A stretch of DNA of 64,000 bases from Entoloma clypeatum (GCA_963565915.1 OY751485.1:62001-126000), one strand, 5' to 3'; shown: positions 21,376 to 32,864, numbered from the stretch's first letter. Notes: generated from the letters alone by a model not told the origin. Translations and numbers: made by a program.

Positions 21376-22726
21376 TTCCAATGGAATACAATGTGGTTTT
21401 GGTTCGTGGAGAACAGGCTATTCGTTCTCGTGAGTTCATTGAAGGGTTGTCCCTCTCCCTTCCTTTGCCAGTTCCGCTTCTTCTATATACATATATATGC
21501 AGTTTCCTTCTTTCACCGTCCCACCTGGTCTCATCCCTCGTATTTTGGTTTCTTCTCAGCGTGTTTCGTCGAGATGGCTAACGCTAGTCTTGTTTAGGTT
21601 TGCATAACGCCGTCGAGGTGCATGCGATCCAGCGAAAATTGTAAGTCTCCCCTCCGCATTCCGTCGCTTCTCACTCCTCGCGCAGCTGCCTTCCTCATCA
21701 GCCTTCCTTTTCATCGACGATTGTGTAAGTGCGCGCGGAACTAGCGCGAGATGAGACTCAGACCAGCAAGAGAGCTCGCCCGTTCGATTCAGGGTCTAGT
21801 TAATTTAATGCTACGGATGTGGTTTTGTGGCACTTTGACACTTTTGTTGGATGGACAATAACTGGTGCACGCATCACTCAATTTTTCATTTCGTGTTGGC
21901 CTTGACTCGATGTTGGCTATGCAGAAATGTGGTTAGGAGCTATATGTGGCCTGGTGGTGAAATGGTGAGGATCACACCTACGTGATTTTAGGAATTCGAC
22001 CTCAAACTTTCGTAGGAGTACCCTGTTCGATTCAGGGCCAGGGCATGTTGCTCGTTTATTGACTTTTTGTAGATACATAAGTACACCCATAGGAAGTTCC
22101 CTGTTGAAATCAGCCGGACCCTCGCCTTTCCCACATCTGTGGTTTGACCTCCTGGCTCGGATTCAATCCGCGTGACATTTGGAGAAGATGGTGTTGAGGT
22201 TCGTGAGGAGATGTTCCCAAGGCCTGAAGACCCTACCCAAGAGCAGGCCCTGTTCGACCCGGGGCTGGGTTTATTTGGTGAGAAAGTTGTCTTTTGAAGA
22301 GGTTCAACAAGACGCATTGGGACCGGAACGGTGCGAGCTGTCAAAAATCGGGACATGATATAAATGGTCTCGCCGGAGCTCCCTGTTCGATTCAGGGCTA
22401 GGTAACGCTGGTCGTCGTCGTCGTCGTCCTTCATTTTCCCGTAAAAATGTGAGTGCCATATTATTATTCAGACCGGATGTTCAGTGAACGCTGGTGACCG
22501 CTCCCGTCAGGATATCTAGATTTGGGTTTGTGCCACCATATTTTCGTTGACCTTTCGATTATTTGGAAGGTGTGCGGCTCGGAGCTGGGTTCGATGAAGT
22601 GTGTTGTATTTTTCATTACCGTGCCGTTGGTTCTGCTACACTGGCTGGTCGACGGGTAGTTAATGCTATGTAACTTGGCATGGATGTGATTGCTGCGGGT
22701 TTGCAACATATGAGGCGTAGAGCTCA
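21376..22726. other. spacer with tRNA-like hairpins
   Basis: No gene is recognised. A short spliced-looking segment near 21380-21650 has donor and acceptor signals but no known product. The rest carries the T-arm-like repeats listed separately. Confidence 0.35.
21776..22400 (+). repeat. four tRNA T-arm-like hairpins
   Basis: CCCTGTTCGATTCAGGG or close variants occur at about 21779, 22021, 22249 and 22381. Each is a 5-base stem with a TTCGA loop, as in a tRNA T arm (box B of the RNA polymerase III promoter). A tRNA-like 5' half may precede the second (near 21950). No complete tRNA can be folded, so these are probably tRNA-derived SINE relics. Confidence 0.4.
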
Positions 22727-23142
22727 CACTCCTGACACTAGTAAGTTTTTCTGGAGGAAAAATCTGTTGTGAAAGAGGAATCCTCTTTCCTTTGGGTGTA
22801 TCTTTGAGAAAGATACAAAGTATTTCATATAGAAAATTTTAGGAAACATATAATGTGTTTCAAAAGTATTTCTTCTGGTAAAACTTTTCATTTTTCCAAG
22901 AGTTTTTCTCAAAGATAAACTTATTCCATTGTTCAAACAATGGATCTAGTTTTTCCTCAAGAAAAACTGTAGGATAAACAAAAAGTTCTTTGGCCAAAAA
23001 TATTTGGATAAAACATTACATGTTTCTTGAAAATTTCCATATAAAATACTTTGTATCTTTCTTAAAGATATACCCAAAGGAAAGAGGATTCCTCTTTCAT
23101 AATGAATTTTTCCTCCAGAAAGATTTTTCAGTGTCAGGAGTG
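22727..23142. mobile_element. palindromic CACTA-like MITE
   Basis: A 416-base element made of two long inverted arms (about 190 bases each) around TTGTTCAAACAATGG. Ends are CACTCCTGACACT and its inverse. Flanks carry a perfect 3-base duplication, TCA (22724-22726 and 23143-23145). The CACT start and 3-base duplication fit the CACTA superfamily. It has no coding capacity. Half of one arm recurs at 50093-50178. Confidence 0.85.
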
Positions 23143-24479
23143 TCAAGTCCAGAACACCCGTCACGACCCCGTCACACGCCTTAACAATGACTTCCACGCT
23201 ATCCCAGCTGGCGCCGTGCATGGAGCCGACATCGACAAACCTTGTGAGACCTCCAGCCCCCCAGTTGTCTTGGTACAAGGCTACGTCGGACAAAGCGAAA
23301 TCGGCAGAACCGCCTCATCTCACAATTTTGGCTGCCGCGTACAGTACGTACCTGCCACAACCTGAAGCGACTCCGTTACGCATATAACACTTGCCTTTCA
23401 TACAGATTACACGCCATCACGTCGGGAGTAGGAGCCGATCTCCTTCACACCATAGAGGTTTCGGGGCAGCAATATGTGTGGTTCGTATGCAGTCCCTCGG
23501 GGTCGAACGGGGTCAATCGAACGGGGTTCGTTCTCCTTTCTGCCTTCAAGTTGTAAGTAGTATGTTGATTCGATTCAGTTTCACCTACCCATTGCCATCG
23601 ACAACACGCAGGCGGCCACGCAATAGGGTACACGGGTCTCAAGTGCTGTCCCCTTCCTCACTGCCCTTCCAAGCCCCATCGACGGCGACTCTTATTCCCC
23701 GTCGCTTATCTCCTCCCCAGTTTGAACTCAACTAACAATCTTGAGTCGCTACATGCACCTTCCCCTCCCCTCTGACTGCCGCGTCACCCAATGTGTCACT
23801 TGACCGTTGCTGCTGCTCCTCTGGGGAAGCTGGGTGTGCAAGAGCCCTCTGGTCAGTCCCCCACTCCCATATCTAATGTAATACATTTATAGGTGAACCA
23901 TGTGTTCCGCCCCCGCCCATCGCCACCACAGCTCAAGGCTACCCTGTCTGTCCGGACTCCTCCGTCACAGCCCACGAGTCCTCATCTGCTCCGAGTGAAA
24001 CCCCACGTATGTTTCTGTCCCGTTACATATCCATAGCTTCCGTAACTAATCATGTCTCCTTACAGGTCAATCTACTACCTAGTTCCCTTGGCTCTGCACG
24101 TAGGCGTAGCCGCGCCCAGGCCACGTCCGCCGCCGCCGACAGATTTCATGAGAGGGGCAGGATACAACGAGGACGGGGTAAGTCCCCTCCCTGCTTCTGA
24201 TTTCTAAATATTTTTTCAATCGTACTTATTTCCTCGAAGTCTGCCACAACGTCCGACGTATCGTTCGTCACGTGCCATACTACGCGTCGTTCTTAGGAGC
24301 TCGAAACGATAGACAAGACAGTTTTTGCCCCCTTGTCCCTCACCAAACACAACTCGGTCAACTCAGATTACCACTACCAAGTCAACTCTTGAGCCGCCGT
24401 TGCATATATACCCAGAGTAAGTATTATTCTGTCTTTTACTGCCTTTGCAAACTCAATTTCCCTTATTGTCCCAGTCACC
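23143..24479. other. spacer, possible exon fragments
   Basis: Several short stretches bounded by splice-like signals on the plus strand (for example near 23890-24000 and 24065-24180) could be upstream exons of the gene fragment at 24480 or another relic. I cannot join them into an open chain. Confidence 0.3.
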
Positions 24480-25009
24480 ATGGCTGACGGGCACGAAACC
24501 ATGACCGCTTCCTCAGGCCTTAGCCTCAGTGGTTCCCCTATCACGGGAGATAACCCCCCACCACAGAGTTCTTCCCGTACACTCCCGTCCCCTCCGTCCG
24601 AGATGGAGGCCAAGTGCTACTACGCTGGCCTACCCTCTGCCCCGCTCTTGGTGGCTCGTACTAGCACCACTCCGTGGGAGGCGCCCACTGGCCCAGAAGC
24701 ATACCAGACACTTAAGGAACTCCGTCCTGTCGGCAACCACCCGCTCAGGGAGGCCTGGGAAGGCGGCCTGGCCAACAGGGTCTTTTCCCTTCTGGACTCG
24801 ATGAAGGTGAAGTGGACGAGCATCGACATCCTCCGCATTGGAATCGCTGAAGAGTATTCCGCCCCCGTCATCCTCTGGATTGGTGTGATGCCCGCATCTC
24901 TCTCTGGTGAGGATGGTGTCGTCGTTGCCTTCAAGTGCCGGGAGCTTCTTGTGGAACATGATATTGTTGATGTTGACGTCGGGGTTCGCGAGTCAGTCGT
25001 TATACGCGG
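24480..25009 (+). pseudogene. 5' exon of an expanded mushroom gene family, truncated
   Basis: ATG in CACCATGG context. The 176-codon exon contains YYAGLPSAPLLVART, PTGPEAYQTLKELRPVGNHP, SMKVKWTSIDILRIG and APVILWIGVMPASLSG. I know this pattern from many hypothetical proteins of agaricomycetes; function unknown. The exon ends exactly at a GTAAGG donor (25010), after which the expected downstream exons are absent and the DUF7330 promoter block begins. It is probably a duplication-truncated copy. Confidence 0.6.
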
Positions 25010-25457
25010 GTAAGGCCTCGTCTTTTACTCTCCACTCTCCTTTGTATATGGTTTGGCAACCCTTGGACACTGCCAACTTGGTTTTACCATCTCCCCCTTT
25101 CTCCTTTCACCACTTGTACTTGACCTTTTGCGATGAAATATTCGAATCAGGGCTAGGCACACACGTCACCGTGAGAATGCTAAGCGACTTCGTTACCTGC
25201 CGTGCAATCGCTCCCACCTCACCATGTGGTTATGACTTGGAGAGTGCTCTTCGTTTCCTACGCGCTCGTCGTGTGTCCTGCTGTTTAGCCAAGGTTTTCC
25301 CAAGTCTTCGCGTCGTTCTTCGTCGAGCCACCTCGGCCATCGTTCCACATGCACGCGTACAACATCGTACCTCGCGGTCTCTCTCCGCTTAGCCTTCTCA
25401 CCACTACCATATCCATTTTCGGAGCTGACGACGGCATTCGTAATTTCGTATAAGTGC
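25010..25457 (+). promoter_or_regulatory. upstream region of DUF7330 gene 1, duplicated
   Basis: No gene. From about 25190 it matches the upstream regions of the other two DUF7330 copies (20438-20690 inverted, 27600-27844), so the promoter was copied with the gene. Confidence 0.5.
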
Positions 25458-26919
25458 ATGTCCACCGCGTCCTTGGTATGTACTGCCGCCATGATCTCGC
25501 TGTACCTCTTCACCAAATTCATATTTTTCGTTTCTTTCCTCTCCTTGTGGCAGGGAGCCATACACTCTCAAGCAACAGAGGTGTCTCGTTCCCATTCCCC
25601 ACTCCCGTTTCAGCCACTCATCGCCACCCCTCTTTACACAGATTTCCGGCGCTGGAACGTCCACTGGCGTCCCTCCTGGAGTCGCCGTCAATTCTTGCGC
25701 TAATTGGCAGAAGCCCAGCGCTGGCAAGGTTCTTGCTTTCGGGTGGGGCCCACGCTACCTAGCTTCGGCGGAGTTCAAGCTCCCCATTTCCTCTGACAAA
25801 CTGTTCTTGGTGGCGCGAGGCGCGGCAGGTGGCGTTGCCGTCCGGCAGGATGGACAAGGGGACGTCGCGAGAGTCGAAATCGTGGCACAATACAGCCGAT
25901 TTGGGGACCTTCAGCAAGTGAAAGCATGTGCTTTAAATCAGGGTAGAGGGGAGAATGGCGTTGGGATCTTTGTGAGCCTATATCCATATTCGCGATGGCT
26001 GGAGAGATCCTGATGTCCGTCTTTCTCAGGGTCCGCAGGGGTTGAACGCCCGCAACCGTGATGTTACTTTCACAGTGTATCTGCATCTCCCTGTGTCCGG
26101 CAAAGGATCTGTATTAAATGTGAAGAAGCTCGAGACGGACATGCCACTCTTTAGTCACAATGTCGAGGATCTGGAACGCGGGGTCTATTTCGATTCCATC
26201 TCCCTCAAATCATCCAATTCGCAGATTAACGTCAAGGTCAGTACCTCGCCCCTAGACCGGAGTCAATCCTCATAAAAATTGACTCGTTCAGTCCGTACAT
26301 GCAATGACGGCTTATATGGAGACCATAAACGCCGCCATCACAGGCAGCTTCAAAGTAACTTCTGCTCTTACTTTGAGCACATCTAACGCCAGGATCGACG
26401 TCACCGCCAACCTCAACAACAACAATGACGCCAAAGGTGCCACCGTTCTCAAAATGTACTCCAGAAACGGGTAAGACACATTCTCTTCGATAAAAAATCA
26501 GAACCCAGAATCTCACCAGATCCATCCGGGGACGGCTCAACCTCGTGTCTAACAAACAAACAGGCGGCGCCTTCGCCGTCGGGGCGTCCACGCGCAACGC
26601 CGCAATCGACCTCGCGGTCCTCTCTGCCCCCGTTGACTCTGCCCTTTCACTCATCGCCTCAACGTCTTCCGGATCTGCGAAAGTGAGCCTGCATAAAACC
26701 TACCAAGGAACGTTCAATGTCAAGACAACCTCGGCTCGGGCCAATGTCGTAGAGGACAAGCGTGTGACCGACCCAGCGGGTAAGGGCCGGAGGAGGACGG
26801 TTGATGTCAGACAGAGAGGATCCTCGATCGAGGGCAGCGCGATGTGGTCTAAGGAAGGGTTGAAGCTGGGAAGTGTGCGTGTGGAGACTTCGTCAGCGTC
26901 TGTGGCCTTGACGCTTTGA
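25458..26919 (+). CDS. DUF7330 protein 1, with signal peptide
   Basis: Five exons: 25458-25580, 25642-25971, 26030-26236, 26292-26470, 26520-26919; 412 residues, all phases consistent. The first intron uses a weak GTGTCT donor that its paralogs keep as GTGTCT or GTGTGT. Residues about 17-37 form a hydrophobic signal-peptide-like segment (FIFFVSFLSLWQGAIHS). The body is rich in short beta-strand repeats. C-terminal blocks such as SIRGRLNL, GAFAVGASTRNAAIDL, GSAKVSLHKTYQGTF and SSIEGSAMW match DUF7330 as I remember it. Probably secreted or at the cell surface; function unknown. Tandem duplicate of 27845-29308. Confidence 0.8.
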
Positions 26920-27201
26920 TTGCGAGCCTGAATGATGGGATGTGGTGATGCTGCTGTTGATATAGAAGGTGTTGCTGCGATGTTTTATTTCTTTCCCCGT
27001 CTGTATGAAATTCGTAGAATTCCGTTTGGCTGTACTTCCGATTCTACAAATGATTCTTCTTCCCTACTGCGAGGGCCCCCCATCCAGGCGCTGTGAATGC
27101 AAGCTGCAAGACTAACGTAGATGATGTAAAATTAGTCAGATTAGATTAGATTAGCTTGTTCAGAAGTGGGGCCACTTCTTCCTTTCCGCCAAACCACGTG
27201 G
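26920..27201. other. duplicated 3' flank of DUF7330 gene 1
   Basis: Matches 29309-29617, including the GTAGAATTCCGTTTGGCTGT block, so the duplication unit covers gene, 3' flank and the start of the next gene. Confidence 0.6.
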
Positions 27202-27345
27202 ATGACTACTTTTCAGTCGATCTCTTCCTTTGAGCTTCTCGACAGGACTTCAATCCCGTGGCTCGGATGGGGAAATGGAATGCGCTAGGCGAAGACGGAC
27301 ACATTGCGCGATGGGAAACTCGCGATTGACGCAAGGATTCGAGAG
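27202..27345 (+). pseudogene. aldo-keto reductase relic (copy 2)
   Basis: Only the first part of exon 1 of the intact gene at 29618 is present. ATG at 27202, then several indels that break the frame before GAKLAIDAG-like sequence, then unrelated sequence. Confidence 0.8.
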
Positions 27346-27844
27346 TAGTAACTAATACAGCACGGGTGGTAGAGTAGGACCTACCACTCTCGCCAGTAAG
27401 CACTCCTTCTTCCAATCAGCAAATTCTGGGCATGTTAACCTGTTTTTGGTCATTTCTTGGTCCAAAAAAATTGACGAAGCCAAAATGTCGTTCAAGTTGG
27501 AAAAACTTCGGACTCGGAAGGATGTTTCAGAGCATTCTCTCTCAGGATTCTTCCGACATATTGCCGTGCTATGCAGCAGCCGACTTTGCATCATGACCTC
27601 GCCGTACGACCGCTCCCACCTCTCCATGTGGTCATGAGTGTTTCCTAGGCGCGCGTCGCCTGAAACTTCGTCTTTCGTCCTCCAAGTTTTCGCCAAGTCT
27701 TCGCGTCGTTCTTCGTCGAGCCACCTTTAGAATCGCTCCACGCGCACGCGCTGTATCATCGCACCGACCTCACGGAACTGCGTTTCGCTCTACATCCACC
27801 ACCATTTGCTTTTTCGGGGGTGACCACGTTATTCGTATAAATGC
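27346..27844. other. spacer and upstream region of DUF7330 gene 2
   Basis: No gene. From about 27600 it matches the upstream region of DUF7330 gene 1. The first part is unassigned. Confidence 0.45.
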
Positions 27845-29308
27845 ATGTCCACCATGTCCTCCATATGCAACAAGCCTACCACCATGATCAACCGCCCCCA
27901 CCTCTCCACTAAGTTCATACTTTTCGCTCCCTTCCTCTACTCGTGGCTAGGGACCGTGCACTCCCAATTTACTGAGGTGTGTCGTTCCCTTTCCCCACTC
28001 CCGTTTCAGCCACTCACCACCACCCTCTTTTGAACAGATTTCCCGTGCTGGAACGTCCATCCCGGCCAACGTCACCGTAGAGCATTGCGCCGAGTGGCAG
28101 GAGCCCAGCGCCCGCATGGATTTTGCTGTCGCGCTGAGCCCACGTTATGAAACTTCAACGGAGTTCGAGCTCCCCATCTCCTCTGACAAACTGTTCTTGA
28201 TGGCGCGAGGCATGGCATCTGGTGGCGTCACCGTTCGGCAAGATGGAGAAGGGGACGTCGCGAGAGTGGAGATCGTCGCACAATACATGCGATTTGAGGA
28301 CCTTCAGCGAGTGCAAGCGTGTGCGATAAATCGGGGTAAAGGGAATAATGGCGTTGGGATCTTTGTGAGTCCTCAATACCCATGTTCGCTATGCGTCGAG
28401 AGGTCCTGATGTCCGTTTCGCACAGGGTCCGCAGGCGTCGGATCCCCGTGGCCACGATGTCAGTTTCGCAGTGCATTTGCATCTCCCCGTGTCCACCAAA
28501 GGGTCTGTATTGAATGTGAAGAATTTTGAGACGGACATGCCACTCTTTGCACACCACGTCGACGATCTGGAGGATGGGGTTCATTTTGATTCCATCTCCC
28601 TCAAGACAGCCCATATGCCCATTCATGCCAATGTCAGTACCCCCTCCTTTAACCTCAGTTGCAATTGACTCGCTCTATCCAATTTAGTCCATACACGCGA
28701 GGACGCTTTATACACAGACCGCAAATGCCCCCATCACCGGCACCTACAATGTCATTTCGTCTCTTGTTTTGAGTACATTCAACGCCGAGATCGACATCAC
28801 CGCCAACCTCTATAACAATAAAAACAACAGGAAAGCTACCGCTCTCACACTGCGCACCCAAAATGGGCAAGGCACCCCCTCTTCGATAAATATCAAAACT
28901 AACAATCCCACCAGATCCATCCGGGGACGGCTCAACCTCACCTCTGACAAAGCAAGCGGCAGCACCTTCGCCGTCGGGGCGTACACGCAGAGGGCCGAAA
29001 TTGACCTCATGTTCCTCTCCGCCCCCATCGCCTCTGCCCTTTCACTTAATGCCTTGTCATCTTCCGGGTCTGCGAAAGTGAAACTGCATGAGACCTACCA
29101 GGGCAAGTTCAGCGTCCGGACATCCTCGGGTCAGCCCAGTCTCGTATATAACAAGCAGGCGACCGACTCGAGGGGCCGGAAAAGGACGGTTGGTGTCAGG
29201 CAGAGGGGAACGTTGATCGAGGGCAGCGCGATGTGGTCTAGGGATGGTTGGAGGCTGGGAAGTGCGAATCTGGCGAGTTCGTCAGGGTCCGTGACCTTGA
29301 CGCTTTGA
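27845..29308 (+). CDS. DUF7330 protein 2, with signal peptide
   Basis: Exons 27845-27976, 28038-28364, 28426-28632 and 28688-29308; 428 residues. Same intron positions as gene 1 except for the fourth intron. There the donor reads GCAAGG instead of GTAAGA, and the 48-base segment (28867-28914) is a multiple of three with no stop. It is either translated (16 extra residues) or spliced as a GC-AG intron (412 residues); a CTAAC branch-like site remains. The N-terminus has a hydrophobic signal-like segment (ILFAPFLYSWLGTVHS). The C-terminal blocks match gene 1 (SIRGRLNL, GSAKVKLHETYQGKF, TLIEGSAMW). ATG at 27845 aligns with gene 1; another ATG lies at 27841 out of frame. Function unknown. Confidence 0.78.
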
Positions 29309-29617
29309 TTACCAGTCTGAACGACAGGATAAGTGATGAGGTGGATTTGATGTTGGTGATGCTGATGATGACGATATAGAAGGTGTTGCTGCAATGTTTT
29401 ATTTCCTCCCCTGTCTGTATGAATTTCGTAGAATTCCGTTTGGCTGTACTTCCGATCCTACAAATGTCTCTTCTTCCCTACTGCGAGGTCGTCCCTCCAT
29501 CCAGGCGCTGTGAATCTGCAAACTGCGTAGATGACGCAAAATTAGTCAGAGTAGATTAGATTAAGAAGTTGCCAAAAGCGGGGCCACTGCCACTTCTTCC
29601 CATCCACCACGACATCG

Positions 29618-30816
29618 ATGACTACTTTTCAGTCGATCCCTTCCTTTGAACTTCTCGACGGGACTTCAATTCCGTGGCTCGGGTGGGGCAATGGAACGGG
29701 CCAGGCGAAGGCGGACGCATTGAGCGCTGGGAAACTCGCGATCGATGCTGGGATTCGACACATTGATACTGCCCAGATCTACGGGACGGAAGAAGCAACG
29801 GGACAAGCCGTCTTCATTGCGTCTGTTCCCAAGGATGCTATCTATGTCACTAGCAAACGTACGTGGGTCGTCATTCGTCTTTGCATGACAAATGCAGAGT
29901 GCCGCTCGATGACTGATCCCTATCCCACTTTTCACTTATCATTTCCCCCTAATTGAATGTTCTTGAATTCCTCCTGTGCTTACTGATGGATTACAGTCTG
30001 GGGTCCCTTGCCGTTGGATCAGGTTCGCGACTCCGTCGAGGCATCTGTGAGAAAACTAGGCTTCATCCCCGATCTTTTCCTCATCCACAACCCTTTCGTT
30101 GCTCAACCGGGCGAACTCAAAGCTCTCTGGCAAATTTTTGAGGCTCTCAAGGATGAGGGGAAACTCAAGAGCATCGGCGTGAGTAACTTCCGCGTGCAAG
30201 ACCTTGAAACAATCCTAGACGGCGCGAAGCATAAACCCGTGGTCAACCAGGTGAATGGTACCAGGATTTTTGCTGATACAATTCATGTTTACGTTTTTTC
30301 TTCTTCTCTTCTCTTTCCAGATTGAATACCACCCTTACGTGCTCGCGCACGTTGAACCTGTCCTCGCGTTGCAAAAGCAGCATGGGATCGTGATACAGTC
30401 TTATGGTGGACTTACTCCGCTCCTGAGACACCCCTCTGGAGGGCCGTTGAAACCTGTCCTTGAACGCATCGCGTCGCGTCTTTCCAAGCAAACCGGCAAG
30501 ACTGTCGATACTGCGGCCGTCTTGCTCCTATGGACACGACAAAATGGGGTTGTTGCCATCAGCGCGAGTGGGAATCCCGATCGCATCAAGGGTCTGGCGG
30601 AGGTCCAGAAGCTGCCAGATTTGTTGCGTGAGAGCGAAGTTGAGGAGATCACAAACGTAGGGAAGATGATTCACTTCCGTTTCTATGTGCGTAAATTCGT
30701 TTTGCCTGGCTGGGGTAACTCAGACTCACCTATGTACTACACATGTCCGGTTGTAAATATAGACCGAGCACATGGAAAAGGACTTCCCCTTACCCAACCT
30801 TCCCAGCGATTTGTAA
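29618..30816 (+). CDS. aldo-keto reductase
   Basis: NAD(P)H-dependent carbonyl/aldehyde reductase of the AKR superfamily, probably cytosolic. Exons 29618-29858, 29997-30250, 30321-30686, 30763-30816; 304 residues, all in phase. The catalytic tetrad is visible: D50, Y55 (HIDTAQIYG), K80 (VTSK) and H111 (LFLIHNP). SIGVSNF and NQIEYHPYV are the usual AKR core blocks. The last exon is short, ending DFPLPNLPSDL. Substrate unknown. Intact member of a duplicated set with relics at 20780 and 27202. No surrounding biosynthetic genes point to a pathway. Confidence 0.9.
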
Positions 30817-31352
30817 TTGCAGTCGGAAAACGCGCTTCACGAAAGGTACTTGGAACTCATAGGACGAATCGTGCGAAGTACGGCTGGGTGATTGGCACGT
30901 TTATGGTGTTGTAGGGAGACGTCAGAGATCCGTGTCGATTTATCAGGGTCGCTGACGGAGAAATATGAAGGTCATCAAGCTTCACGCACTGAACGTACTG
31001 AACCCTTTCAATTTCGTTCCGTTCCCTGGAAGGATCATCACAGCAACATCAGGATCCGAAATTGCCTCCAAATAGATTATACTTAGACCCCAGAATACAA
31101 GCCCAAACATAACATGCATAACAACTTGGCATCAAAATAGTTATGACTCAAGTATAAGCATGTCGTCCTCGAGTTTTTGCTGAACCTCGTACATCCTACT
31201 CCCCTTGTTGATTCACTTTTCAAGACTTCTCCTCCGACTGCCCCCGCTAGCTCAGCGCATTTGTCTGACCATCCACGCGAGTTATTATTTTTTTGACAAC
31301 TTTCTCTGCATGAAGACTCATATTGCGCTCTAGGACCTCCACAGTAACAGTC
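30817..31352. other. intergenic region, no gene seen
   Basis: 3' flank of the reductase and upstream region of the F-box gene. No clear motif beyond ordinary AT-rich sequence. Confidence 0.4.
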
Positions 31353-32864
31353 ATGAGCACCACGACCCCCTCACTTCAAGACCCTCCGGTTGGTCTGGGC
31401 GAAGCGTCTTCGTCGGACGTCACATTTCATAACCCCAAGGCTCACGACCTCCGACTCCCCATAGAACTCTGGCTCCACGTTCTCTGGCACTCTCCCAAGT
31501 CATCCCTCCGAGCTGCAACGCTAACTTGCCGCCCTCTTCGATGGCTTGCACAACCAATGTTGTTCAGGATCTTCACCGCCCACCTCGACGAGTCAGAAAG
31601 CACCCAAATCATTGGTAGAGACGCCCATACCCACAGTACGCGGAGGCACCTGGCTGCGTTGGAAAGCCCTCACATTGCGAGTGCCATCACAGAACTAAGG
31701 ATCATTTTCGGTGACGCGCCTTACACGCCCCCACGTGATCAAGACCTCGTGACCTCATCCTCACTTGACACGATCTTCGACCTCTTCCCCACTTTGATCA
31801 ACCTCAAAACGCTGGTTTGCCACGAGGTCACGCTTACACGCAATCATCTACTGGCTATCCACCGCCTACCAACTCTCCACGAGCTCGAGCTACAATCATG
31901 CCGGTCCACCCACAATCCGGAGGATTTCCCTGATTTTTCAACAGCTCCATTGAAAACCTTGATCTTCAACTACCCATACTCGTCAGTTCAATGGTTCACA
32001 AACTCCCCCTTCATGGCTCTCTTTCTACAAGCCAGGAAATTGACCCGAATTTTTGCTGGGCCTACGGACGACATCCTCTCTGCTATGATTCAAACATCCC
32101 CCGCCCAGTCTCTGAGTATCTTGGAAGTTCCAGTGAGCTGTATCCAATCCCCCGCGTTTACTTCAGCGCTAGCTGCCTGTCCCAGCGTCCGGGACATCTT
32201 GCTTTACATGCCCATCGGAGATAGCCACCTCCCATCACTCGACGATCTCCCAGTGGATGTCCTTCCCGACCTTGAATCCTATCGGGGACCTGGGACATAC
32301 GCTCACCACTTCACTCGCGGAAGAAATGTCACGAAGGTCCAATTTACGCTGCCGTGCCTGTACACGTTCGAGCTCTGCACGACTCTGAAGGGCCTAGACT
32401 CCAACACCGACGTCGAGTCTTTCTCATGTAACTTCTTATGTCTGGACGCCGAAGCCCTCGCAACCATTTACAGTTCTTTCCCCTCCCTCAAGAAACTAAC
32501 TATCTCAGGCACCAAAATCGACATCGACACCCTCGCCACCGTCCTCATTGCATCCAAGGTCCAGCCCGGTCTCGAGCACATCCAACTGGACATCTCGACG
32601 GGGGAGCCGCGGCTTACGGATAGCTGGCGTACGACCATATCAAAGATGTTCTTGACCTGCCTGGTCCGGGCCTATCCCTCCCTCCAGACCGCGAAGCTCG
32701 TGTATCAGCCCCAGACTTCCGTCGTTTGGAACCGGCCGAGCGGTGCGAAGCCGAAAGGCCCGGTTCCCGTGGACGCATCAGATTTGTGGGTAGAGAAAGA
32801 AAAGAGCGCGGTTTCGAGAACGAATGCCATTTGGGATACTGTCAAGTATAAGCAACTTGACTAA
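31353..32864 (+). CDS. F-box protein, single exon
   Basis: 503 residues from ATG 31353 (MSTTTPSLQDPPVGLG); codons upstream are open but lack another ATG. The F-box is at residues about 35-75 (LRLPIELWLHVLWHSP then LTCRPLRWLAQPMLF). The rest is leucine-rich with LRR-like spacing (LHELELQSC, LKTLIFNYP, LKKLTISGTKID). Probably an SCF ubiquitin ligase adaptor. The family is widely expanded in agaricomycetes; the target is unknown. A relic of its middle part lies at 21170-21375 after a reductase relic, so the reductase and F-box genes were duplicated as a block. Confidence 0.85.
   Translation: MSTTTPSLQDPPVGLGEASSSDVTFHNPKAHDLRLPIELWLHVLWHSPKSSLRAATLTCRPLRWLAQPMLFRIFTAHLDESESTQIIGRDAHTHSTRRHLAALESPHIASAITELRIIFGDAPYTPPRDQDLVTSSSLDTIFDLFPTLINLKTLVCHEVTLTRNHLLAIHRLPTLHELELQSCRSTHNPEDFPDFSTAPLKTLIFNYPYSSVQWFTNSPFMALFLQARKLTRIFAGPTDDILSAMIQTSPAQSLSILEVPVSCIQSPAFTSALAACPSVRDILLYMPIGDSHLPSLDDLPVDVLPDLESYRGPGTYAHHFTRGRNVTKVQFTLPCLYTFELCTTLKGLDSNTDVESFSCNFLCLDAEALATIYSSFPSLKKLTISGTKIDIDTLATVLIASKVQPGLEHIQLDISTGEPRLTDSWRTTISKMFLTCLVRAYPSLQTAKLVYQPQTSVVWNRPSGAKPKGPVPVDASDLWVEKEKSAVSRTNAIWDTVKYKQLD

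Noticed and set aside
21776..22400. CRISPR-like array
   Set aside because: Repeats are T-arm hairpins at irregular spacing in a fungal nuclear genome; no cas genes.
29618..32864. Secondary-metabolite gene cluster around the reductase
   Set aside because: No synthase, P450, transporter or regulator lies nearby; the neighbours are F-box and DUF7330 genes.
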